Source of the DNA: Chitinophaga varians
GTDB taxonomy: Bacteria > Bacteroidota > Bacteroidia > Chitinophagales > Chitinophagaceae
DNA length: 64,000 nucleotides
Direction of reading: 5' to 3'
Assembly: GCF_014529945.1 (NCBI RefSeq)
Contig: NZ_JACVFB010000003.1
Span: 496,001 to 560,000 of the forward strand
Shown piece by piece: positions 1 through 7,156 of the stretch. The notes below the pieces were generated by a model. That model did no database searches, was not told where the DNA came from, and saw nothing but the letters and a program-made list of their open reading frames with translations. How positions within the stretch are numbered: position 1 is the stretch's first letter; every line of letters begins with the position of its first letter. The translations under genes were made by a program, and so were the position numbers.

Positions 1-995
1 TCCGGCATGCCCAGCATAGAGGTAAACCCTTTTACAAAAACACCTGTGGTGGGATTCAACCACTGGGCGCCGACCGTTTCAAAAAACAGGTAGATGAAGA
101 TGGCGTTCATACCCGCTACAGTAGCTACCCAGGCGTAACGCACATATCCCCGCACGTCGGCCAGCCAGTAGAACAATGCCATGATAAGCATTACCCAGCC
201 ACCGGATGCCAGCACAAAAGAAGCGGTGCTGATTCGTTTAATGATCGGCGTTATACCCGCCGCGTCCAGCCCAAAACCAGCCACCAGTCCTACCACACCG
301 GCTATTGCCAATACACCCGTCTTCTGTAACGGTGTTTTAGGACCTGTCAACAGTTTCCCTGCCAGTACCCCCCAAATGGTGTGGGCTGCCGTAGGGATAC
401 AATTAACCGCGACCCATCCATCCGGGTTAATTTTTCCCATCAGGACCGTATCCAGGTAGGCACCGAAATTGTGCCCTTGTGTAAAAGCATCCTCGAATCC
501 AGGTAAAAGAATAAAACGATACATACTATCAGTGGCAAGGAGCAGCAACAGGCTGACCACCAGCTGAAATACTACAGAACGGCGAATAATCAGATATGCA
601 ATGATCGTGGTTACGGACAACTGCGTGAGCACATTCCACAACTCCCAGACTAACCTGCCCGCATATACGCAATGTAATGCAGTACCGAATATAAATAATT
701 TCCCGCAACGCCACGCAATATGCTTAAAATTTTGTTGCCAGCTGATACCCTTTTCCGATTTGGCCTTCCAAGATAAATACATGGCTGTGCCGGCTATGGT
801 CATAAAAGCCGGCTGCACCAGATCCCACGCCCGTAGCCCGTTCCATGGATGATGGAAAAACTGTTGCATAAACGTATGCCATAAACCGTCGGAGGGCAGA
901 CTGTCAAGTGACCAGTACAGATGTGCGCTTTCCGCTGCCAGTAGAAGCATGATGACTCCCCTCATCATATCGAGGGATTGTAGTCGTTGGGTCAT
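1..995 (-). CDS. HGSNAT/DUF5009-like membrane acyltransferase, partial (3' end outside window)
   Basis: I translated this frame by hand from ATG at 993-995 leftwards; it stays open for 331 codons to the window edge. The protein begins MTQRLQSLDMMRG, matching the RLxSLDxxRG opening of the heparan-alpha-glucosaminide N-acetyltransferase / DUF5009 family. Repeated hydrophobic segments follow, then a stretch reading IPTAAHTIWGVLAGKLL and another reading GITPIIKRISTASFVLASGG, both in keeping with that family of polytopic membrane acyltransferases. Family members move acetyl groups across a membrane onto sugars; the substrate here is unknown. It is the next leftward gene after rtcB but is separated from it by a strong terminator, so it is probably its own unit. 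The C-terminus is missing. Confidence 0.75.
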   Translation of the reverse strand, partial: MTQRLQSLDMMRGVIMLLLAAESAHLYWSLDSLPSDGLWHTFMQQFFHHPWNGLRAWDLVQPAFMTIAGTAMYLSWKAKSEKGISWQQNFKHIAWRCGKLFIFGTALHCVYAGRLVWELWNVLTQLSVTTIIAYLIIRRSVVFQLVVSLLLLLATDSMYRFILLPGFEDAFTQGHNFGAYLDTVLMGKINPDGWVAVNCIPTAAHTIWGVLAGKLLTGPKTPLQKTGVLAIAGVVGLVAGFGLDAAGITPIIKRISTASFVLASGGWVMLIMALFYWLADVRGYVRYAWVATVAGMNAIFIYLFFETVGAQWLNPTTGVFVKGFTSMLGMP

Positions 996-1054
996 AGGTT
1001 GACAATAAGTCCATTAAAATAAATATTCTTTCTCATATTTACCAGTACCCCGGG

Positions 1055-1092
1055 AAAAAGAACGGGTCAGGGTATGCTGCCCCTGACCCGTT
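1055..1092 (-). terminator. Intrinsic terminator of rtcB
   Basis: A 12-bp perfect stem (1061-1072 with 1081-1092) closes an 8-base loop. On the minus strand it is followed by a short T-run (1055-1060). It lies about 20 bases after the rtcB stop codon. Confidence 0.8.
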
Positions 1093-1113
1093 CCACCGAC
1101 CTAACGTCAGCGG

Positions 1114-2622
1114 CTATTCTTTATTCATCCGCACAATAACAGGCATAAAACGCCCTTCCACACTCACCAGCTCATGCTGTGCGTCCATCACCCGTTCGAT
1201 ATCCTTATAGGCGAGCGGATTTTCCTCTACACTGCCGCCAATCAGGGTCACGCCTGCATTGGCCACCATTTTATTCAGCGCCGATACGGTCATTTTCTCG
1301 CGGGCCTTAGAGCGGCTCATTGCTCTGCCGGCGCCGTGCGCAGCGGAGTAAAGCGCCTGCTCCACCCCTTTGCCGCGCACCAGATAGGCAGGCGTGGTCA
1401 TGCTGCCAGGGATAATGCCCAGCTCGCCGGCATGCGCCGGGGTAGCACCTTTGCGATGAATGATCACTTTCCGTGTATCCGTCAGCGTTTCCTCCCACGC
1501 AAAATTGTGGTGGTTTTCGATGGTAGCCAGACTTTTCAGTCCGGCCGCCTTCGCCAGATGGCGATGGATCTGCTGATGGCAGGCACGGGCGTAATCGCCC
1601 GCCAGGTTCATGCTCAGCCAATACTCCTGCCCCGCTTCACTGTTCATGTCCAGCCATGCCAGCTGCTGCGCGGAACGCGGCAGTTTGCAGGTATCCATCG
1701 CTATTTTCGTATAGTGCTGAGCGATAGCAGCGCCTAAACCGCGGCTGCCGGAGTGCGACAACAACGCGAGGTACTGCTTCGGCGGTAATGACAACGAGTT
1801 GTTCTCCTCCAGCGTCAGCAGCCCAAACTCCACGAAGTGGTTGCCGCTGCCGGATGATCCCAGCTGCCGCACCGCCTTGCCATGCAAGCCTTTGAGCAGC
1901 GCGGTATCGCGGAATTCAGGCCTGTCCAGTACCGCATGCTCCTGGCGGAATTCCAGGCCGCCTTCCATTCCGAAATGGGTGTATTCTTTCATGGCCACTT
2001 TCAACTGATAACTGTAGCGCTTCAGGAAACTCTCCCCTTCGTCGAACAGGGTGAGCGCCATGCGGCAGCCGATATCCACGCCTACCGCGTAAGGGATCAC
2101 CGCCTGTTCGGTAGCCAGTACGCCGCCTACCGGAAGGCCGTAGCCCATGTGCGCATCAGGCATCAACGCGCCCTGTACCGTGACCGGCAACGACATGGCC
2201 ATGTCCATCTGTTGACGGGCAGCCTGTTCTATCTCTTTGCCACCGTAAACCTTCAACGGCCCTGTTGTGGCAAGCAGGTCAAACGCCTGAAAATGACGCT
2301 CCTTCGGCTGGTCAGCGAAAATAGCCGCTATCTTTCCCAGCACTTCATCCTGTAAAAAATCAGCCGGACGATCTTTAATATCTGTCAACAGCTGTATAAT
2401 GGCGGCTTTATCATGATGTTTAAAATGCCGCGCCATAATATTGATCACCAGGCTCCTGGCCCGGTCATCGGTATAACCGATTTTACTCAGTTCTTTCGTT
2501 TTTATACCAGACAAAACGTAATTATTTAGATATTTTGATATTGGGTTATTATTTACGGCTACCTCACTGCAAAGCCATTGCAGCAGACGAAAATACGCTG
2601 TGCGTGGCAACAAAGGAATCAT
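1114..2622 (-). CDS. rtcB: RNA-splicing ligase RtcB family protein
   Basis: RtcB joins RNA 2',3'-cyclic phosphate or 3'-phosphate ends to 5'-OH ends with Mn2+ and GTP, acting in RNA repair. The family core is clear: the metal-binding stretch VQGALMPDAHMGYGLPVGG, then VGVDIGCRMALT, the segment QLGSSGSGNHFVEFG, a SHSGSRGLG motif, ENHHNFAWEE, and near the C-terminus YSAAHGAGRAMSR, whose His is the one guanylylated in the family. An N-terminal region of about 120 residues precedes the catalytic core. The start is doubtful. The first 36 codons run through an AT-rich palindromic repeat of family C (about 2520-2555), and a TTG at 2512-2514 just before GIKTKELSKIGY is a plausible true start. No archease gene is adjacent. 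Confidence 0.9.
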   Translation of the reverse strand: MIPLLPRTAYFRLLQWLCSEVAVNNNPISKYLNNYVLSGIKTKELSKIGYTDDRARSLVINIMARHFKHHDKAAIIQLLTDIKDRPADFLQDEVLGKIAAIFADQPKERHFQAFDLLATTGPLKVYGGKEIEQAARQQMDMAMSLPVTVQGALMPDAHMGYGLPVGGVLATEQAVIPYAVGVDIGCRMALTLFDEGESFLKRYSYQLKVAMKEYTHFGMEGGLEFRQEHAVLDRPEFRDTALLKGLHGKAVRQLGSSGSGNHFVEFGLLTLEENNSLSLPPKQYLALLSHSGSRGLGAAIAQHYTKIAMDTCKLPRSAQQLAWLDMNSEAGQEYWLSMNLAGDYARACHQQIHRHLAKAAGLKSLATIENHHNFAWEETLTDTRKVIIHRKGATPAHAGELGIIPGSMTTPAYLVRGKGVEQALYSAAHGAGRAMSRSKAREKMTVSALNKMVANAGVTLIGGSVEENPLAYKDIERVMDAQHELVSVEGRFMPVIVRMNKE

Positions 2623-2788
2623 GCCTATATGACCTGAAAGGGCATACCATTAGCATTCAATACCATGTTAAAAAAGCAGGAAATAACCGGTAAGGCCGCC
2701 TGTTAGGCGACAATTGCAAGGGGCGATATGTGGAGATGTTCTGTCATGGGTAGTTCGTTTTAACAGCTGAGAAAAACGAATAACGCCG

Positions 2789-2796
2789 CAAAGATA
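2789..2796 (-). promoter_or_regulatory. Putative -7 element upstream of rtcB
   Basis: On the minus strand it reads TATCTTTG, matching the Bacteroidota -7 consensus TAnnTTTG. It lies 167 bases before the ATG at 2622. No clear -33 TTTG was seen. Confidence 0.45.
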
Positions 2797-2820
2797 GCAT
2801 ATTTTAACATTTTATCATTT

Positions 2821-2987
2821 AAATCATTTAGTTATTGGATTTACGGATTTTGGAATTTTTTGATTTTGGGATTTAGATAAATCGAAGATCATGTTATACT
2901 ATACCAGGTTGATCTTCATCACAAATTCCAAAATTCCAAAATCAAAAAATTCCAAAATCCGTAAATCCAATAACTAAATGAAAAAAT
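2821..2987. repeat. Large palindromic intergenic repeat, family A copy 1
   Basis: The left arm (about 2823-2891) and right arm (about 2910-2981) are near-perfect reverse complements. They carry the shared core TTTACGGATTTTGGAATTTT and meet at a short GATCTTC-type centre. A related, more diverged copy lies at 43527-43645. The element accounts for most of the 511-base gap between rtcB and the TetR gene. No coding potential was seen in the rest of the gap. Confidence 0.85.
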
Positions 2988-3027
2988 AACCCAATGCCTA
3001 AATGCAAAGGTGGTGTTAAAGTTAAGG

Positions 3028-3054
3028 TTGATAATCGCTTAAAGCGTAAATTTG
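3028..3054 (+). promoter_or_regulatory. Putative promoter of the TetR-AarF operon
   Basis: TAAATTTG at 3047-3054 fits the Bacteroidota -7 consensus. A TTG at 3028-3030 may serve as a partial -33 element, 16 bases upstream. The start codon is at 3134. Confidence 0.45.
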
Positions 3055-3133
3055 TATACAGTGGTTTTCCCCGTACATGATAACCTCCGGGCCGCTCCGG
3101 GCGGGGTATTACAACAATAGTAAATCCTTGCAC

Positions 3134-3760
3134 ATGGACAAACAACTCATCCGTAACGCTTACAAAATCTACTGGCTGGAAAACGGTAAAGCACCTGTTT
3201 CTGTATATAGCCTTTGCAAACAGCTCGACATCAGCGAAAGCTCTTTTTACGAAAATTATGCTTCGCTGGAAGCCATTGAAAAAGATATCTGGCTGGCTGT
3301 CTTCGAAGATACCCTCGTGCAGCTGCACGACGACGAAACCTACCAGCAATATTCCGCACAGGAAAAACTGCTGGCCTTTTATTTTCTCTGGGTACAGAAA
3401 CTGAAGGACGATCGCAGCTACTTCCTGCAACAAAGGGAGCAATTCAGGCTGCCAGACCTTTACCGCAATAAACTGGAAACCTTCAAACGTGCATTCTATG
3501 CATATGTGAGGGAGCTGATTAAGGAAGGCTACTCTTCCAACGAAATCAGGGAAAGAAAATACATTTCTGATCAATATGTGCATGGCTTCTGGGTACAGGC
3601 CCTTTTCGTACTGAAATACTGGCTGAATGACACCAGCGCCAATTTTGAAATGACAGATGCCGCCATCGAAAAAGCAGTCAACCTCAGCTTCCAGCTGATA
3701 AAATCCAATACCCTGGATTCGCTGCTCGACTTTGGCAAATTCATCTTCACGCGGAAATAG
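3134..3760 (+). CDS. TetR/AcrR family transcriptional regulator
   Basis: A 208-residue protein with an N-terminal helix-turn-helix of TetR type: VSVYSLCKQLDISESSFYENYASLEAIEKDIW at about residues 22-54, where a recognition helix is followed by the typical YxxYxS/FxxKExL-like stretch. The helical remainder would form the ligand-binding and dimerisation domain. I chose ATG 3134 (MDKQLIRNAY) over the frame's earlier start at 3077, because the extra 19 residues are unlike a TetR N-terminus and lie close to the putative promoter. It is five bases upstream of the AarF-like kinase gene, so the two are almost certainly co-transcribed. This regulator may control the pair; its ligand is unknown. Confidence 0.85.
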   Translation: MDKQLIRNAYKIYWLENGKAPVSVYSLCKQLDISESSFYENYASLEAIEKDIWLAVFEDTLVQLHDDETYQQYSAQEKLLAFYFLWVQKLKDDRSYFLQQREQFRLPDLYRNKLETFKRAFYAYVRELIKEGYSSNEIRERKYISDQYVHGFWVQALFVLKYWLNDTSANFEMTDAAIEKAVNLSFQLIKSNTLDSLLDFGKFIFTRK

Positions 3761-3765
3761 GCTTT

Positions 3766-5073
3766 ATGAAAGAACAATCCAATATTCCCACCTCCAAAGT
3801 GGAAAGGGCGGGAAAATTCGTTACCACCGGACTGAAAGTAGGGACCAATTATATTAAACATTATACCCGCAAACTGGTGGACCCGTCTCTTACCAAAGAG
3901 ACGCTCCACCAGGATAATGCCGCCGATATCTACGAAACTCTCAGCAGCCTGAAAGGCAGTGCCCTGAAAGTGGCCCAGATGCTCAGTATGGACAAAGGCA
4001 TGCTGCCCAAAGCCTATACGGAGAAATTCGCCATGTCGCAATACAGCGCGCCGCCACTCTCCGGACCGCTGGTAGTCAATACGTTTGTGAAAACACTGGG
4101 CAAATCACCCGCTCAGCTATACGATAAATTTGAGATGCGTGCCTCCAACGCCGCCTCCATCGGCCAGGTACACAAAGCCTGGAAAGATGGGAAAGCGCTG
4201 GCCGTTAAAATACAATACCCCGGCGTCGCCAACAGCGTAAAATCAGACCTCCGCATCGTGAAACCCTTTGCGATCCGCATTGTAGGCATGAACGAAGTAG
4301 ACATGGACAAATATTTCCAGGAGATAGAAAGTAAACTGCTGGAAGAAACAGATTATAAACTGGAGCTGACCCGCTCTATGGCACTCTCCCGTGAATGTGC
4401 CCATATTCCTCATCTGTTATTTCCGCAGTATTATCCGGAACTGTCATCCGAAAGGATCATTACCATGGACTGGCTCGACGGGCAACATCTGAAAGAATTC
4501 CTGCAAAGCAACCCTTCCCAGGATGCCCGTAATAAAATAGGACAGGCACTCTGGGATTTCTATCAATTCCAGGTGCATCACCTCAAACAGGTACATGCCG
4601 ATCCACACCCCGGTAACTTCCTGATGCGGCCAGATGGTACCGTGGGCATCTTCGATTTTGGTTGTGTGAAAGAAATCCCGGAAGATTTCTATTACAATTA
4701 TTTCCTGCTGACAGACAAAGAAGTGCTGAAAGATGAACAACGCCGTCATGAAATATATACCAATCTGGAAATGATCCATCCCAGCGATACGCCCAAAGAG
4801 GTGGAGTTCTTCTCCGGGCTCTTCCAGCATATGATTGACCTGCTCACGCTTCCGTTTACGGTAGATCATTTTGACTTTGGCAATGAAGCCTATTTCAATG
4901 AGATCTATGCTTATATGGACGAACTTTATAACATGAGGGAAGTCAGGGAGTCCAAAGTAGCCAGAGGGTCCCGGCATAGTCTTTATATTAACCGTACTTA
5001 TTTCGGGCTGTATTCCATCTTAAGTGAGCTGAAAGCGAATATCACCACGGCTGGGTTCACGCAAAGGCGCTAA
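3766..5073 (+). CDS. ABC1/AarF/UbiB family atypical kinase
   Basis: A 435-residue protein of the ABC1/UbiB protein-kinase-like family, whose members support ubiquinone/menaquinone-type lipid metabolism or membrane lipid homeostasis. Family marks are the KxGQ-like segment LKGSALKVAQMLSMD near residue 65, AASIGQVHKAW (the Ala-rich nucleotide loop) near residue 127, AVKIQYPGV, the catalytic-loop stretch VHADPHPGNFLM, and the metal-binding FDFGCVKEI. It lacks an obvious C-terminal membrane anchor. It follows the TetR gene by five bases. The last codons (GFTQRR and stop) lie inside the left arm of a palindromic repeat, so the C-terminus has been set by repeat insertion. Confidence 0.88.
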   Translation: MKEQSNIPTSKVERAGKFVTTGLKVGTNYIKHYTRKLVDPSLTKETLHQDNAADIYETLSSLKGSALKVAQMLSMDKGMLPKAYTEKFAMSQYSAPPLSGPLVVNTFVKTLGKSPAQLYDKFEMRASNAASIGQVHKAWKDGKALAVKIQYPGVANSVKSDLRIVKPFAIRIVGMNEVDMDKYFQEIESKLLEETDYKLELTRSMALSRECAHIPHLLFPQYYPELSSERIITMDWLDGQHLKEFLQSNPSQDARNKIGQALWDFYQFQVHHLKQVHADPHPGNFLMRPDGTVGIFDFGCVKEIPEDFYYNYFLLTDKEVLKDEQRRHEIYTNLEMIHPSDTPKEVEFFSGLFQHMIDLLTLPFTVDHFDFGNEAYFNEIYAYMDELYNMREVRESKVARGSRHSLYINRTYFGLYSILSELKANITTAGFTQRR

Positions 5074-5214
5074 GCAGCAAAGACGCAAAGAATAAGTTTT
5101 TAAGAATTATGAGAAAGCAAAGGAGCGAAGATCAATGTGATCTTCGCTCCTTTGCTTTCTCTGCTCGCCTATATCATCTTTGCGCCTTTGCTGCTTAGCG
5201 CCTTTGCGTGAACC
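5056..5214. repeat. Large nested palindromic repeat, family B copy 1
   Basis: The outer arms 5056-5097 and 5176-5214 are reverse complements built on CACGCAAAGGCGCTAAGCAG. The inner palindrome at 5115-5157 has arms on GGAGCGAAGATC. The whole would fold as a long cruciform or RNA hairpin. Related copies lie at 26262-26531 and 29779-29877. The left arm overlaps the end of the AarF-like gene. Confidence 0.9.
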
Positions 5215-5285
5215 CTACATCGTGGGATTATGGCTGTTGGTCGCAAGTTATCCTGTGGCATCGCCATTAATCCCTAAATTGCGGC

Positions 5286-6329
5286 ATGGCAAAAGAATGG
5301 TATAACCGCAAATGGGCAATTGTTGCGACGCATGCGCTGGTGTGGACATTGTTGTACTCGCTCCCTTTCCTGCTACGTCCTACCTATGAGAAACCTGTTT
5401 CTCCGGCAGAGATGGCTGAGCGGTCCTCGTGGTTCTATTTTCTGCTGGTATTTTATATCACGCAGATCATCTTTTTCTATACCAATGCGTTTTATCTGAT
5501 CCCCAAGCTGGTGCAGCAAAAGCGGACCATGGAATACACCGCTGCCTTGCTGCTGGCCTTTATGTTTTTTTGCGAGATGCGGTATGCCTTTGAGCGGCTT
5601 TATCTCGGAAAAGCCGTGGTAGACCTGAAACCGCTGATTCTTTTCACTGTTTTCGCTTTCCTCTTTATCTTATCGGCCAGTACTGCGTTTCAGATGGTCC
5701 GGGAACGGATATTAATGGACCGGAAAGTCAGCGCCCGGGAAAATGAGAACCTGAAAACGGAGCTGTCATTATTACGTTCACAGGTGAGCCCACACTTCAT
5801 GTTCAATGTGCTGAATAATATGGTGTCGCTGGCACGTAAAAAATCTGACCTGCTGGAACCCTCTCTCATTAAGCTGTCGTCCCTGATGCGGTATATGCTC
5901 TATGAAGCAGATGAAGAGAAAATGCCACTTCAGCGTGAGGTGGAATATCTGCAAAGTTACATCGACCTGCAGCGGCAGCGTTTTGGCAAAAATGTGGAGA
6001 TCAATGTGGAAATGAATGTGCCTAATAATCACTACGAGATAGAACCTATGTTGCTGATACCATTTGTGGAAAACGCCTTCAAACACGGTACCGGCTTCAT
6101 TATGCACGCACAGATCGATATTAACCTGTTTACCACGGCCGATAAACTCTTTTTTGCAGTCAGGAATAAATACAACACCTCTTCTGAAGAGGTGAAAGAC
6201 AAAACCAGCGGAATAGGGCTGGTCAACGTGAAACGTCGGCTCAACCTGCTTTACGGAAATAATTACGTGCTGCAGATCAATTCCAAAGATGACTGGTTTT
6301 ACGTAACATTGCAGCTTGACCTGCATTAA
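5286..6329 (+). CDS. LytS/YehU-type sensor histidine kinase
   Basis: A 347-residue membrane sensor kinase. Four hydrophobic segments occupy about residues 11-30, 50-72, 83-100 and 115-137. A short coiled coil follows, then the His_kinase domain with the phospho-acceptor His170 in SQVSPHFMFNVLNNM. A C-terminal ATPase domain has the N-box PFVENAFKHG and the G-box GIGLVNVKRRL. There is no extracytoplasmic sensing domain beyond the short loops, so the signal is probably membrane-borne. It is followed after 22 bases by its LytTR response regulator, forming a standard pair. Confidence 0.92.
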   Translation: MAKEWYNRKWAIVATHALVWTLLYSLPFLLRPTYEKPVSPAEMAERSSWFYFLLVFYITQIIFFYTNAFYLIPKLVQQKRTMEYTAALLLAFMFFCEMRYAFERLYLGKAVVDLKPLILFTVFAFLFILSASTAFQMVRERILMDRKVSARENENLKTELSLLRSQVSPHFMFNVLNNMVSLARKKSDLLEPSLIKLSSLMRYMLYEADEEKMPLQREVEYLQSYIDLQRQRFGKNVEINVEMNVPNNHYEIEPMLLIPFVENAFKHGTGFIMHAQIDINLFTTADKLFFAVRNKYNTSSEEVKDKTSGIGLVNVKRRLNLLYGNNYVLQINSKDDWFYVTLQLDLH

Positions 6330-6351
6330 ATGCCAAAATCAACGATATTTC

Positions 6352-7059
6352 ATGAGATGTATTGCCATTGATGACGAACCGCTGGCGCTCGATTTGCTGG
6401 AAGACAACATCAGCATGGTGCCTTATCTGCAACTGGTAGCTAAATGTAACAACGCTTTTGAAGCCATGGAAGTGTTGCGGACGCAACAGGTGGACCTGAT
6501 GTTCCTCGACATTCAGATGCCGGGCCTTACCGGCCTGCAATTCCTGCAATCCATGGCCAGCAAACCCCTCGTAATACTGATCACTGCCTATGAGAAATAT
6601 GCCCTGGAAGGGTTCAACCTCGACGTGACCGACTATCTGGTAAAACCAGTGTCGCTGGAACGTTTCGTCAAAGCCTGCAACAAAGCCAACGAACTCCATC
6701 AGCTCAGAAGCGCCGGCAAAGCCGCCCGGGACCAGGCTGATTTCTTTTTCGTTAATGTGGATTACAGCCTGTTTAAAGTTGTTTTCTCTGATATTATCTG
6801 GATAGAAGGCCTAAAGGATTATGTGAAAATCCACCTGAAAAGCACCACCAAACCGGTCATCACCCGCATGAGCATCAAGAGCCTGGAAGAACAGCTGCCA
6901 CCGGCCCGGTTTATCCGTATCCACAAATCATACATCATTTCCGTGGCCGCTATCACGGCTATCCGGAAGAACAGCGTGTTTTTACAGGATACCGAGCTAC
7001 CCGTAGGCGATACCTACCGCGACGCCCTTTATGCTATCGCCGGAAAAAATCAACCCTGA
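6352..7059 (+). CDS. LytTR-family response regulator
   Basis: A 235-residue regulator. The receiver domain occupies residues 1-120 with acidic pocket DDE near residues 7-9, phospho-acceptor Asp53 in FLDIQMPG, and Lys98 in YLVKPV. The LytTR DNA-binding domain covers about residues 130-235 (FFVNVDYSLFKVVFSDIIWIEG ... FIRIHKSYIISV). I chose ATG 6352, which starts MRCIAIDDEPLAL; the twelve residues before it in the longer frame do not belong to the receiver fold. It pairs with the kinase just upstream and may control the adjacent receptor gene at 7157. Confidence 0.92.
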   Translation: MRCIAIDDEPLALDLLEDNISMVPYLQLVAKCNNAFEAMEVLRTQQVDLMFLDIQMPGLTGLQFLQSMASKPLVILITAYEKYALEGFNLDVTDYLVKPVSLERFVKACNKANELHQLRSAGKAARDQADFFFVNVDYSLFKVVFSDIIWIEGLKDYVKIHLKSTTKPVITRMSIKSLEEQLPPARFIRIHKSYIISVAAITAIRKNSVFLQDTELPVGDTYRDALYAIAGKNQP

Positions 7060-7127
7060 TAAACCGGGTTTTGTATCAGGATTTCGACCACTCATCTCAT
7101 TTGCCAGAAAAATCGATTTGGCAATTC

Positions 7128-7135
7128 TACTTTTG
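7128..7135 (+). promoter_or_regulatory. Putative -7 element of the receptor gene
   Basis: TACTTTTG matches TAnnTTTG and lies 21 bases before the ATG at 7157. The 5' leader would be short. No well-spaced -33 element was found; a TTTG only seven bases upstream is too close. Confidence 0.5.
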
Positions 7136-7156
7136 TACACTCAGAATTTTAATAAA

